From Girardinichthys multiradiatus (lineage: Eukaryota > Chordata > Actinopteri > Cyprinodontiformes > Goodeidae): a stretch of 64,000 nucleotides of DNA. Made by a program: the position numbers and the translations under genes. The DNA lies in the NCBI RefSeq assembly GCF_021462225.1, contig NC_061817.1, forward strand, positions 14,251,204 to 14,315,203, given 5' to 3'. Under the pieces are notes generated by a model that was not told the origin of the DNA, did not search any database, and was given only the letters and a program-made list of their open reading frames with translations. Below, one piece after another: positions 35,925 through 46,432 of the stretch. The stretch's first letter is position 1, and the number at the start of each line of letters is the position of its first letter.

Positions 35925-36115
35925 GGGCAGTGCATGGTGTAGCAGTATAGTGGGCGCTCCATATACTGAAGCTATTAGTTCTCAATGCAGCCGTCTGGGG
36001 ATGGGTTCCCAACCTTGAACCCTTTATTGCATGTCCGCCCTCTCTCTTTGCCTGTTTCCAGTCTGATTGCTGTCAATAAAGGCCACTAGTGCCATAATAC
36101 CCTTTAGAAAATTAC
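35925..36115 (+). repeat. SINE-like repeat, decayed
   Basis: 'ggggggcagtgcatggtgta' at the start, a degraded B-box region ('tgggttcccaacc'), then 'catgtccgccctctctctt', 'cctgtttccagtctg' and 'caataaaggccactagtgcc'. The layout matches the tRNA-type SINE at 2520-2700. Confidence 0.5.
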
Positions 36116-36253
36116 AAAATCTCAAGCACCTTATTACACAGCTCCATGTCTGACATTGTGTGGGAAACATGCATGTAGGGTTTTGACAGAAAACAAACAT
36201 TTAGATATACTCACTTCTCAGCAGTGCCAGCCACCCTCATCGGCAAACCTGGT

Positions 36254-36440
36254 CAAGATCAGAATCAGAATCAGAATCAGAAAAGCTTTATTGCCAAGTA
36301 CGTTTTTGGACATACAAGGAATTTGTTTTGGCGTAGTCGGTGCAATACAGTACAAATTAAACAGTATAAACATATCTACAATATAATATAAATATATGTG
36401 CACAGTTTTAAGTGAGTGAGAGTAAATATAGAGCAGTATA
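36254..36440 (-). mobile_element. LINE 3' end (L2/CR1-like), 5'-truncated
   Basis: On minus, this is the last ~185 bp of the same LINE family whose longer copy is at 54945-57617, ending in the tandem (GATTCT) tail. The two copies differ at only a few positions by eye, including 'gccaagtacgtttttggaca' and 'gtgcacagttttaagtgagt'. It is a strongly 5'-truncated insertion. Confidence 0.75.
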
Positions 36441-36889
36441 TGTATTGTATACTGCTCTATATTGTATTGTATATAAAGTCTTAGAATAAATTAATCCTTG
36501 ATTTGGGTAGTATGATGTTATAACTAGTAAAAGTATTGGTATTCCTAACAATCCATTAAGGATAAATGTATCTGAAGCATTTTATTTTAAGATATACTTA
36601 CTTTTTTAAGTTCATGAGAGTTTCTAGTAACTTCTAATAAGTAATCCTTGCCATTCTTTTTCCCGGCACAGTGAGCAGGACGTCAGGTAAATGAAATCTT
36701 TAGAGCTCCCCGTTAGAGTACTGCAGCTAAGAGTAGCATCTTAGGTTCACAGAGTCTCCATTGCAACCATTAGATGCTATTTACATGCCCTTTTTTATGA
36801 TCTTGAACAGGAACACACTGGGTTTGTAAACTCTGCAAGTACTTTAACTGTAATTGTGTGCTTTGGTCAAATTAAGCTAAGATTGAGAT
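36441..36889. other. Intergenic DNA
   Basis: No feature recognised. Confidence 0.35.
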
Positions 36890-37195
36890 TTTTAGGAACA
36901 GAAACTCCAAGTGGGATGGGCACAAAACAAAGGAACACTATGTGAGAAAACATCCCTCAGCCACTGTTAAGCACTGCGAAGGATCTGTGATGCTGTGGCC
37001 TTGTTTCTTTTCCAAAAGTGCAGGGATCTTGTTTGGCTGCATGGAAACATGAACTTTTCAAAATATTTGTTACATAAAAACCTGGTTTACTCTGCCAGAA
37101 AACTGAAAATCAATCATCACTGGGTCTTTGAATTGAAGAGATATTTTAAAAAGATTCCTCTTTCTGTATGCTCCAACACTGTGAAAACTTTTATA
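36890..37195 (+). mobile_element. Tc1-like transposase fragment
   Basis: The + strand has the conserved core sequence in broken frames: 'gaaggatctgtgatgctgtg' (GSVML block), then 'tctgccagaaaactgaaaat' and 'cactgggtctttgaa' (SARKLK...HWVF). It is a decayed internal piece without ends. Confidence 0.55.
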
Positions 37196-38521
37196 TTAGA
37201 ATACTATATTAGTATATATTCAGAATACTAAGTGCTGCTCTATTGGCAAGAATTTTTTTCCCCTTAAAAAAATTAGCGTGAGATTATGTTCCTGCAATAA
37301 AAGATTATTTTCAGGCTTTTTCCACATCTTTACCACAGCAAATGTTGCCAGTCCCATAAGTACAACAAGTTTAGGGATCTCCTTATGATTAATAACTCTT
37401 GCTCTGAGCCCTCATGAAGGTCCTGTCCTAATCCTTTTTTAATTAAGCATTACTTATCAATGTCAGTCAGTCTAATGGTGTTCCCTTTAGAACCTTTATT
37501 TCTATACCATCTTATTTGCTGAAATCCAAACTTCCAAACAACTGGAGAGGGATTTTCTGTTGGTGGACGAACAGATGAAAAGAGGGGAATAAGGATAAAG
37601 GGGCAAGCAGCTCAGCAACCCCAGGCCTTGAGGCTATCAGCTTTTCATTAGGGAGTCAGTGAGTGAGTAAAGGAGTGTGATCAGTGGAATGGTAAAATAC
37701 GAGAGGTCATACTGGGCCACGTCAGCTATTAGCATGATTTGGGGGCTCCTGCTGACTCCTATTGTGCATTGTCTACAAAGTGAGCAACTGGAGTCCGACA
37801 ATAAGCCTTTGTGTTGGACATTTAACTGCCTACTAGCATGCTAATTATGGGATGTGTGTGTTTCTGTCTGTGCCAGTGAGAATCCATCAAGTCCTTGTAT
37901 TTTCCATCCCTCTCCTGGGATTTACACTCCTCCAATTCACCTTTCTCATTTCCATCTTTCCCCAAGGCACAGCAGCCCCACTGCTTTCTCTGTTACTGGC
38001 TGACCCCTTTAAAAGCTCCTTCCTGTTCTCACAACTTTTTCCCAGTAGTAATACCATCATGGATGGTCATTTCTGAACAGCATTCTAGTAAAAAGACAAA
38101 TGGCCTCTCTTCAGTATTACCACTTATTTTCATTTAGTTTTCACCTGAGGTTTTCACCTGAAGAATCACACATTCATCCCCAGAAGGCTAAATTTAATGT
38201 TATCAACTCAAGACACCTGGGTGTGAACTGAAATAGGGTCAGTATGCTCATTTGTACCAGAACATTTAAAAATCTGACCAATGATTTATAGTTCCACCTC
38301 CTTGTTGCCAGAAATTAAATGGTACAGGATGTAATGAGTCAGCAAGAGTGAGGAAAACATGTTGTGGTTTTTGGAATAAATGCAAACTAACTAGCCAGAT
38401 GGTGCTCCAGAGTTAATAAAGATAGACAAGAACATTTGGAAATTTAAGTAATTGATCAGAACACACATTAGTTTCTAGCTTCTCTTGAGCCCATATTACA
38501 TAGTACAATATTCCAAGGAAT
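37196..38521. other. Intergenic DNA
   Basis: No gene or transposon was recognised. A C/T-rich stretch runs from about 37900 to 38050. Confidence 0.35.
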
Positions 38522-38830
38522 CGGGGCCCGTATTCACAAAGATTCTCAGAGCCCTCAAAGAGTCCTCTCAGAAAGCTCCTAACTTAGCCCAAAAACTCTT
38601 GGCAAGGACTCCTAGCTAAAGAGTGATTGACTTCGCTGCTCAGAGCAACTCTAAGCGAGGAGACGACAGAAACTCTGATCTTAATGAGGAAGTGTGGTTG
38701 ACCCCGTTGCTAGGTGTGACGCTGTCTTCTAAGAGCTGTGATTGGTTGTTAAAAGAAACAAAAAAACAAAAACAAATGCGCTCCTAGTAATCAATGGAGA
38801 GAAATTAACCAATGATAGAATTTAGACTGG
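38522..38830. mobile_element. Harbinger-like non-autonomous DNA transposon piece
   Basis: The start 'ggggcccgtattcacaaag' followed by repeated 'ctcctaactta'/'ctcttggcaagg' text is the type of end seen in fish PIF/Harbinger-related elements. I cannot see a matching inverted end, so the call rests on recognition of this one terminus. Confidence 0.35.
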
Positions 38831-39694
38831 ATTCAGAAATGTGTAAATCATGATGATGACTTAGCAAAATTAAATGTATTGTTACACAGCATTTAAATGT
38901 TTAAACGTAGCTTATTTACATGGTCATCATTATATTCATTTGCTTATTATTATGTTTACTTGCCATGCTGGTCGTTTTCATACTGCAACTATTTCATATT
39001 AATTAACTTAATATTAAAATTCAGCATTTTACTGTCATCTCCTTCTTGTATAATGAGGTTTAGTTTGGTGAAATTACCAAATCAAAATTGAGAAAAAGGT
39101 TGGAGGAAACCGAACTGAACTGAGGAGCAGAGCCTGTTGGTGGAGGAGAAGAGAGGAGTGTTGAAAGGTAGATTTGGTCCTTGGATCACGGTCAGAACAA
39201 ACATTCTCGATCAGATGAATGCGTCGTTCCTTCTCCTTTCAGCACCAGCCTGGAATGTGAGCAGCTCTGGTAGCTGCTGCATTCAGAAGCTAGAGAGGAG
39301 ATAGCAGCACACCAGAGAACTTCTCCACAGACGGGGATCGTTGGAGATGACCACTTAGACTTAGGCTGCTGACATCATCATGAACAATACAGCAAAATTG
39401 AATTGAATGTTTATACATATTTTTCCAATTTCTTCCAAATTTATTTTTTGAAAGCATTTTACAGTCTGTAAACATTTAAATAATTCTGTACTATATTGTT
39501 TGTAATTTTGCTCTGTTTTTATTCATGGTTATTCATTATTGTTTCTATTATTTATTTATCCTTCCTAATATTACCTTACTAGAAGTGCACCTTTAACCTG
39601 TCCTGCTGCTGAAACTATTTAATTTCACCCTATAGGGGGATGATAAGGTCAATCTTATCTCTATATTAATAATTGTATGATTGTTGTAGACGTT
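38831..39694. other. Intergenic DNA
   Basis: Unassigned; 39100-39390 is less AT-rich than its surroundings but has no convincing frame. Confidence 0.35.
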
Positions 39695-39795
39695 TATGTG
39701 CAATGTGCAATCAATGAAGACTGGCTACCAGGCTGGTTCAATTTAGCCTCCCACACTAAAATGACAGGTGTTTCAGTTTCATTGTCCAACCCCTG
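39695..39795 (-). mobile_element. Tc1-A 5' end
   Basis: This 101-bp piece ('tgcaatcaatgaagactggc', 'gtttcagtttcattgtccaa', 'cccctg') nearly duplicates 14140-14235, the 5' end of Tc1-A. Its flanking TA (39796-39797) is also the left target duplication of the next transposon. The rest of this Tc1-A copy is missing, unless the 3' end at 33554 belongs to it. Confidence 0.75.
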
Positions 39796-40125
39796 TACAG
39801 GTCCTTCTCAAAATATTAGCATATTGTGATAAAGTTCATTATTTTCCATAATGTAATGATAAAAATTTAACATTCATATATTTTAGATTTATTGCACACT
39901 AACTGAAATATTTCAGGTCTTTTATTGTCTTATTACGGATGATTTTGGCATACAGCTCATGAAAACCCAAAATTCCTATCTCACAAAATTAGCATATCAT
40001 TAAAAGGGTCTCTAAACGAGCTATGAACCTAATCATCTGAATCAACGAGTTAACTCTAAACACCTGCAAAAGATTCCTGAGGCGTTTAAAACTCGCAGCC
40101 TGGTTCATCACTCAAAACCCCAATC

Positions 40126-41130
40126 ATGGGTAAGACTGCCGACCTGACTGCTGTCCAGAAGGCCACTATTGACACCCTCAAGCAAGAGGGTAAGACACAG
40201 AAAGACATTTCTGAACGAATAGGCTGTTCCCAGAGTGCTGTATCAAGGCACCTCAGTGGGAAGTCTGTGGGAAGGAAAAAGTGTGGCAGAAAACGCTGCA
40301 CAACGAGAAGAGGTGACCGGACCCTGAGGAAGATTGTGGAGAAGGGCCAATTCCAGACCTTGGGGGACCTGCGGAAGCAGTGGACTGAGTCTGGAGTAGA
40401 AACATTCAGAGCCACCGTGCACAGGCGTGTGCAGGAAATGGGCTACAGGTGCCGCATTCCCCAGGTCAAGCCACTTTTGAACCAGAAACAGCGGCAGAAG
40501 CGCCTGACCTGGGCTACAGAGAAGCAGCACTGGACTGTTGCTCAGTGGTCCAAAGTACTTTTTTTGGATGAAAGCAAATTCTGCACGTCATTCGGAAATC
40601 AAGGTGCCAGAGTCTGGAGGAAGACTGGGGAGAAGGAAATGCCAAAATGCCAGAAGTCCAGTATCAAGTACCCACAGTCAGTGATGGTCTGGGGTGCCGT
40701 GTCAGCTGCTGGTGTTGGTCCACTGTGTTTTATCAAGGGCAGGGTCAATGCAGCTAGCTATCAGGAGATTTTGGAGCACTTCATGCTTCCATCTGCTGAA
40801 AAGCTTTATGGAGATGAAGATTTCATTTTTCAGCACGACCTGGCACCTGCTCACAGTGCCAAAACCACTGGTAAATGGTTTACTGACCATGGTATCACTG
40901 TGCTCAATTGGCCTGCCAACTCTCCTGACCTGAACCCCATAGAGAATCTGTGGGATATTGTGAAGAGAACGTTGAGAGACTCAAGACCCAACACTCTGGA
41001 TGAGCTAAAGGCCGCTATCGAAGCATCCTGGGCCTCCATAAGACCTCAGCAGTGCCACAGGCTGATTGCCTCCATACCACGCCGCACTGAAGCAGTCATT
41101 TCTGACAAAGGATTCCCGACCAAGTATTGA
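40126..41130 (+). CDS. Tc1-family transposase, apparently intact
   Basis: A single 334-residue frame from ATG 40126 to TGA 41128-41130 has the usual Tc1 transposase length. The N-terminal paired-like DNA-binding region contains 'TQKDISERIGCSQSAVSRHL'; a basic linker 'GRKKCGRKR' follows. The catalytic triad is complete: Asp in 'VLFLDESKFCT', Asp in 'FQHDLAPAHSAK' and Glu in 'SPDLNPIENLW'. 'SVMVWGAVSAAGVGPL' is the glycine-rich box. There is no stop or frameshift, unlike every other transposase in this window. The enzyme would cut at the inverted repeats and insert at TA. Whether it is expressed cannot be seen. Confidence 0.93.
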   Translation: MGKTADLTAVQKATIDTLKQEGKTQKDISERIGCSQSAVSRHLSGKSVGRKKCGRKRCTTRRGDRTLRKIVEKGQFQTLGDLRKQWTESGVETFRATVHRRVQEMGYRCRIPQVKPLLNQKQRQKRLTWATEKQHWTVAQWSKVLFLDESKFCTSFGNQGARVWRKTGEKEMPKCQKSSIKYPQSVMVWGAVSAAGVGPLCFIKGRVNAASYQEILEHFMLPSAEKLYGDEDFIFQHDLAPAHSAKTTGKWFTDHGITVLNWPANSPDLNPIENLWDIVKRTLRDSRPNTLDELKAAIEASWASIRPQQCHRLIASIPRRTEAVISDKGFPTKY

Positions 41131-41324
41131 GTGCATAACTGTACATGATTATTTGAAGGTTGACGTTTTTTGTATTAAAAACACTTTTCTTTTATTGGTC
41201 GGATGAAATATGCTAATTTTGTGAGATAGGAATTTTGGGTTTTCATGAGCTGTATGCCAAAATCATCCGTATTAAGACAATAAAAGACCTGAAATATTTC
41301 AGTTAGTGTGCAATAAATCTATAA

Positions 41325-41490
41325 TATATGAATGTTAAATTTTCATCATGACATTATGGAAAATAATGAACTTTATCACAATATGCTAATATTTTGAGAA
41401 GGACCTGTATATGAATGTTAAATTTTCATCATGACATTATGGAAAATAATGAACTTTATCACAATATGCTAATATTTTGAGAAGGACCTG
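41325..41490. repeat. Tandem duplication (2 x 83 bp) of the Tc1-C right terminus
   Basis: Units 41325-41407 and 41408-41490 are identical by eye. Each starts with TATATGA, and the sequence just after the second unit is again TATATGA, so the copies are bounded by a 7-bp microhomology. Confidence 0.95.
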
Positions 41491-42303
41491 TATATGACAA
41501 CATAGATCCTGTTTAACCATCGAAGCCTGGAGCATCAGTGCCTGCCACCTAAAGGAAGAAAACTAAAGATTGAGTCGAATTTCCTTCAAGAAACCACTCA
41601 TTGTTACCAGACGAATCTTCTCCATCAGGTGCATGGATGAGCCTCCGTCTTCAAAGCCTCTCCAAACTCACTAGTTTCAGCATCAGGGAAAGACAGGTTG
41701 AGTTGATTGATTCATTCTATTATTGAAATTATTTTGTGTTGCCGAATTTAAGCTGTTACTGACCCCTGCAAAAGCGTTACTAATTAAAGAAAGCATATAA
41801 AATTCTAGTTAAATCGTGGACATTCAATTATTTGAGTCACCGTATTGTTGGTTTTTCATTGGTGGTGAAAAGTCTTGTTGCCTGGTTCTAAGATATTGTA
41901 GGAGGTTTTTATTGGTTGCCTTAGCCAAGTTTGTTAAAACAGCACCCTTGGGGCTCGTGCTGAGCTACTAAAATTAACCTAGCCCATATACCAAGAGCCA
42001 GTTGTAAATTAGGGAATGAGCAGCCGTGAACAAAAGTGACTGTTGAAAGTGTGGATGACTGCGATAGGCTACTCAGTCGTCCAGACCTCCAGTTGAAGAA
42101 GGGCGAGACTTTTGTATGAAGGCTGTCAGAGGCTAGGCGAGTCATTTCCCGACACCAGCTTAAACAGAACTTTCAGTAAACCTGCTTAGTAAGACGTTTC
42201 AGGTTTAGGGAAGTCCGGACCCGTTGGATGGAGAGCTGGTTTGAGCAATCCTCTCAGGAATAGGGATGTAGGAGGGAGGGGTTAGCTCATCGGACAACGA
42301 AAG
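41491..42303 (+). repeat. Inverted partial LTR arm
   Basis: These 813 bp are the reverse complement of 48722-49534, of equal length and with scattered substitutions and small indels. For example 'gggaagtccggacccgttg' here appears as 'caacgggtccggacttccc' at about 48800. Its right edge matches the LTR/primer-site boundary of the other copy to within a base; its left edge coincides with the TA insertion junction of the Tc1-C element, so the arm was probably cut there. Orientation is opposite to the element's genes. Confidence 0.9.
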
Positions 42304-43586
42304 TCTTCTGACTCGATGTCTGTCATTCAGTGCTTGCACCTATTTCTACAGCTTTGGTGCTCCAGTCACGAGAATTAGAATTTTTTGCTATCCAGTTTTT
42401 CCACCACTCCGTTTGCTTGGGGAGTGTATGGTGGGGAGTAAACTCTCATTACTCCATATTACTGGCACCAGTGAAAATGAGTCCCATTGTCTGTTCACAG
42501 TTCCTTAGGCACCCCAAGGGAACTGCAGACTTGCTCCAGCATGGCAACGACACTGCTGCCGTTGGCTCTCCTTGCTGCTCTTACAGTTACAAACGCTGAC
42601 ATTAAGTCTACTAGCACCAGGAGGTATTTCTCACCTTTCTTCCCTGTTATCCCCATGGGGCCCGCAACATCCATGCACACTGAGCCCCAGGGGATGGTGC
42701 TCTTGATGGTCAGACCTTCCAGCCGCTGTCCACGGCGTCCTGCGTTGTATTGACCACATACTTCACAGTCCTGTAGTACGCGCCGGATGTGTTTCATAGG
42801 GATCCAGAGCTCCTGCTCTTCCAATTCTTTACAGGTAGGCAGCACGCCTGCATGTCCTAAGGCCTCATGCATGCTCCATACCACCTCATCCACGTACTCT
42901 TCAGGGACCGCCCGTCCCTGTGGCGTTCTGTCCCACTTTTCGATCCCGACAAAGACAACTTTTCTCTGTTGAACATAGCGATCCACCTCATCGTTTCCAC
43001 ACCAGTGAGCTCCTTCTCGGGTATGAGCCTTCTGGTGCTCCACTTCAAGCTCCAGGCTCATCCTCAACTCGGCGATCTTCTTCCACAGATCGTGATGGGC
43101 CACTAACTTTCCTTTGGTGCTTTCAAATCCATTCTCTTCCCAAATGGATAAGTCTTCGTTCAAGGCTTGTGCACAGTAGTGACTGTCTGTGATTATCTTT
43201 GCTCTCTTGATTCTTCTCTTCATCAACTCTAACATTCCCCCCAGCACTGCTGTCACTTCTCCCACCTGTGCACTACTGGGAGTTTTACCTTTCTGGCGGC
43301 ACCTCTCTTGACCGTGCTGTTTGAGAATAAACCCCCAGAAGGCCATCTGATCCAGTCCTTTCTTCGACCCATCAGTGTATAGGACCCACTCTGGTGGCCT
43401 TTCTTTCGCAGACGGCTCTAAGGGTGTTTTCTTGCTGGCTGGTTGTGCTGGGCCAATCTCAAGGTCGGGGTCCAGCAGGATGTCTTCCCATCTTCCCCAC
43501 CTTGTATTGGTTGCTTTCGTGCTTTCCACCATTCCTTTTCTGAGATACTTGTGGACTTCTCTACAGATGACAAAGTGTAACTCCAC
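42304..43586 (-). pseudogene. Retroelement RNase H and integrase, broken
   Basis: The main frame (43586-42495) starts in the RT connection region. RNase H shows 'VLYTDGSKKG' and 'ITDSHYCAQAL'. A CCCH/HHCC-type integrase zinc finger follows, with 'HEALGHAG' and 'CEVCGQ'. The integrase core begins with 'CMDVAGP' (first Asp) and 'LLVLVDLMSAF'. A stop lies after 'LGVPKEL' at 42495. Beyond it the same frame resumes with further stops and preserves a TDNG block (second Asp) and an NGVVEK block (catalytic Glu), ending at the junction with the inverted LTR arm. The integrase C-terminal domain is missing. Confidence 0.88.
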
Positions 43587-43789
43587 AACGTTACTAACCC
43601 CCCATTTTCATTGCTCACTTTCAGCATGGAGTCCTCATCTTCACAGCTGATTTTGGCCACCAACTTTTCAGTCAAGTTCCTCAGCTCCAACCTCACGGCT
43701 TCTTGGATTGCTCTTTTGAGCTAATCCAGGTCGTTCTGGTTTGATGCAGTCCATGTCCGGTTTTTCTGTGTCAGTTTTTCTTCTCCTTC

Positions 43790-44603
43790 TCACCTCTTTA
43801 GGCAGGCATATAATGGCTTAGCATATCTTTGATAATTAGGAACATGATCTCTCACATAGTTGCAGAGTCCCAAAATCTTCTGTAGATCATTTTCGGATTC
43901 AGGTGGCTGGATATGTGCCAGCTTTGTGCCAGTCACTTGGAATCCTAGGTAGTTCACCTGAAACTGTCCAAACTGGCATTTCTTGAGATTCAGCTTCAAA
44001 CCTGCTGCTGTGATTCTCTCCACCACTGTTTGCAGTCTCTCTAGGTGCTCCTCTTCGGTGTTGTCTGCGATGAACACATCATCTATGTAAACTGTTGCTC
44101 CTAGGTCACCCAAAACTTCCATTACAGCTGACTGGAACACATTAGGGGAGTTCTTGTACCCCTGAGGTAACCTTTGCCACACATAACTCTTGCCTTTGTG
44201 TGTAAATGCTGTCTTGCCTTGTGATTGCTTTGCGAGTCTGAGGGAGAAAAATCCATTTGCTAAGTCAATGCAGGATTTATATTTCTTGACTCTCAGTGTC
44301 TTCAATGCTCCTTGGAGATTGATTAGGCTGGCTCGATTTGCTATGGTTCTTCGATTGAGGGCCTTGAAGTTGAAGTCCTCCTGCTGACTCTGGTTTCTTT
44401 ACCGCTTGATTGGGACTGTTAGTGATGGGATTTAGCTCTTCTCTGATGATTCCTAGAGCGCTCAATTCTTTTACTATTTCATCCATTTCTTCAACAGCAC
44501 CCGGGTTCAAGGGGTACTGTCGAACAGGTGGATGCACTCCACCTTCTATGAGGTGCACATACTTTGGTCCCAAGTCTCCACAGTCGTTCTTGAACCGGGC
44601 CAC
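43790..44603 (-). pseudogene. Retroelement reverse transcriptase, frameshifted
   Basis: The N-terminal finger region is in 44603-44277 ('VHPPVRQYPLNPGA'), with a frameshift near 44375. The palm is in the next frame (44305-43790): 'SCIDLANGFFSLRLA' with the first catalytic Asp, 'WQRLPQGYKNSPNVFQ' and the 'TVYIDDVFIA' active-site box of YxDD type. 'KCQFGQFQVNYLGF' follows. Thumb/connection sequence continues, broken, in 43739-43590 before RNase H. The YIDD box and LPQG block are typical of retroviral and gypsy-type RTs. Confidence 0.9.
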
Positions 44604-44675
44604 ATTAGCTGAGGAGATGATCTTCCGTAACCTCTCTTTCCCAGCCGGGGAGAAGTCGCTTTCTTTCAGCTTCTG

Positions 44676-45011
44676 TTAGGTTACTTCTGGCAAATCTACT
44701 GCTTTGTACCACTCTTGAGCCCCGGTTCCACTCTGAGTCGATCCTACTTTTACTAACCTTGACCGTAGCTGGCTCAGCCTTTGAGATAGAGAGCGGCGCT
44801 CTCCCCATGGTTTGTTGAGTTCTTTCAAGTCTGTGACGGTGATGAGGTTGTATGGACCTTTCACCCAAATGATTCTTTGCCAGGTTCCATACGGCATCTC
44901 TTCTATGGTCCCGTTGGCAAATTGGACCGTATGGTATCCCGTTGTCTTTAGGCCTCTGCGAGTCATGGATACCTCAGCCCCGGTGTCCACTAGACAGGGT
45001 TCTCCTCCCAC
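44676..45011 (-). pseudogene. Retropepsin-like aspartic protease region
   Basis: The frame contains 'PCLVDTGAEVSMTRRG', the DTG active-site loop of retropepsins, near its N-terminus, preceded and followed by stops. It lies between the Gag-like frames and RT, the usual position. Most of the second half of the enzyme is not clearly recognisable. Confidence 0.75.
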
Positions 45012-45076
45012 CTTTGTGTAGATTTCGTCCCCCTTCCATTAGGCATTTTCCAGGGTGACTCGCGGCCATGTCATCA

Positions 45077-46431
45077 TTACTTGGCTGGCCCCCCAGTCCC
45101 TGATCTGCGGGACTCGAAGAGGGCCTTCTTTTCTTCAGAGGACAGTTTGTCGTACTCCTCCCTAGGGAGAAAGGTGCTTTTCTTTTGTGGTCCGTAAAAT
45201 CTTCTTTGCGCTTCTTCTCTTCTCTGAAGCGGTGGTCTGTTTGGGGGGTTGGCTGGAGCTTTCACACTGGCCTTAGTTGGTGGTTTGGCTCCTTGTCCTG
45301 TCTCTTTCTTTCTTCTTTCTTCATAAAACTGCTGCTCCAGATCATAAGAGATTACTGCTTGATCCATCTGTGGAACTGTTGAACCCTGCATCGGCATTTT
45401 GGCGAAAGCAATCTCTCCTCTCCTCCCTTTGGTTACTTCTCGGAGGGCCTTCACATATCTAGCTGGTGAGATTGTTTGCTTAAGCACATGCCACACCGGT
45501 GCAAGGCGCTGACCTCCATCCATGCGCAGTCTAGCTCTCCTGATCTGGGAGTCTTCATCATCCATGTCTTCCAACACCAACCTCTCATAATAACTTTGAG
45601 CTGTTCCTTGTTTGTCTAAGGGATGTGCTGTTACATGGCTCAGCCACAATTTTTTAGCTTCATCACTTTCAGTAGCATTGGTAATCATCAGCCACACATC
45701 TTTGATGTAATCTTCACTACTCTCTTCTGATCTTTTCTCTCTAACTAAGGTCTTGATCTTTTTGTACTCATGAAAAAAATCAGGGCTGGATGCCGTGGGT
45801 TGTTAAGACATTTTCCCTATGGGCTTGCTTGTGGAGCGTGGTACTGACGGCAGTGGAGGTTTTTCCTCTTCTTCCTCGGCTGATAGCTCATCAACCTGTC
45901 GCTCGATCTCTTGTGCATACTTGTATGCAGCTTTCTTTAGTCTTCTTAACATCACATCATGCACAACTCCTACATAAGCAGTTCTGAACTTGCTGGTCAG
46001 GGGCTGATACGTTGCTAGGGTGTGGTAGGATGGCATCATTAGGATGTTGGCCCATTTCCAACTGTTGCTTTTACCCTGAGTTCGACTTTGTCTTCCAGGT
46101 GGTCAGCCCATACAGCCGGGATGTGGTAGTCTCTCTGTGCAGCTTCTGGTATGTACGCTCGACGCCCATCATTCGCTTGAACCGGCACCCATGTCAGGTC
46201 TCTTTCCATTCTTTCTGAGACCCGGTAGATGTCAAACACTTCCACTGCTTTCTTTTCTCCTTTTCTCTGTCCTACTTTGAGTGGCTTGTGAGGGGTTGCC
46301 GGCTGCACCGGGATTGAAAACAGGCTTTCACTGTCATCACTCTCTGCCCCAGAGGTCTCATGTTCTGATGGTTCTTCTTCTTCCGAGCCACTGACTTCAC
46401 TGTCTTCTCTTTTTAGGTTCAAGGGCTCCAC
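45077..46431 (-). pseudogene. Gag-like middle and C-terminal region, broken
   Basis: Three frames on minus cover this region: 46431-46039 (acidic, then 'VPVQANDGRRAYIPEAA'), 46039-45803 ('QEIERQVDELSAEEEEEKPP') and 45697-45077. The last is rich in helices and basic residues, with a C-terminal 'PREEYDKLSSEEKKALFES', and directly precedes the protease. No CCHC zinc knuckle is visible. By position it corresponds to capsid/nucleocapsid; sequence similarity to a known Gag was not recognised. Confidence 0.6.
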
Positions 46432-46432
46432 T

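Larger units (their letters stand above)
39798..41490 (+). mobile_element. Tc1 element with intact transposase (Tc1-C)
   Basis: The ends are 'caggtccttctcaaaatatt' and the complement ending 'ttttgagaaggacctg'. The inverted repeats are about 215 bp long ('aattttgggttttcatgagc' is mirrored by 'gctcatgaaaacccaaaatt'). TA flanks are at 39796-39797 and 41491-41492. The right terminal 83 bp are present twice in tandem (41325-41407 and 41408-41490). It carries a complete transposase frame. Confidence 0.92.

Noticed and set aside
44410..44679. Plus-strand frames across the retroelement
   Set aside because: They are antisense shadows of the pol and Gag-like frames and show no motif.
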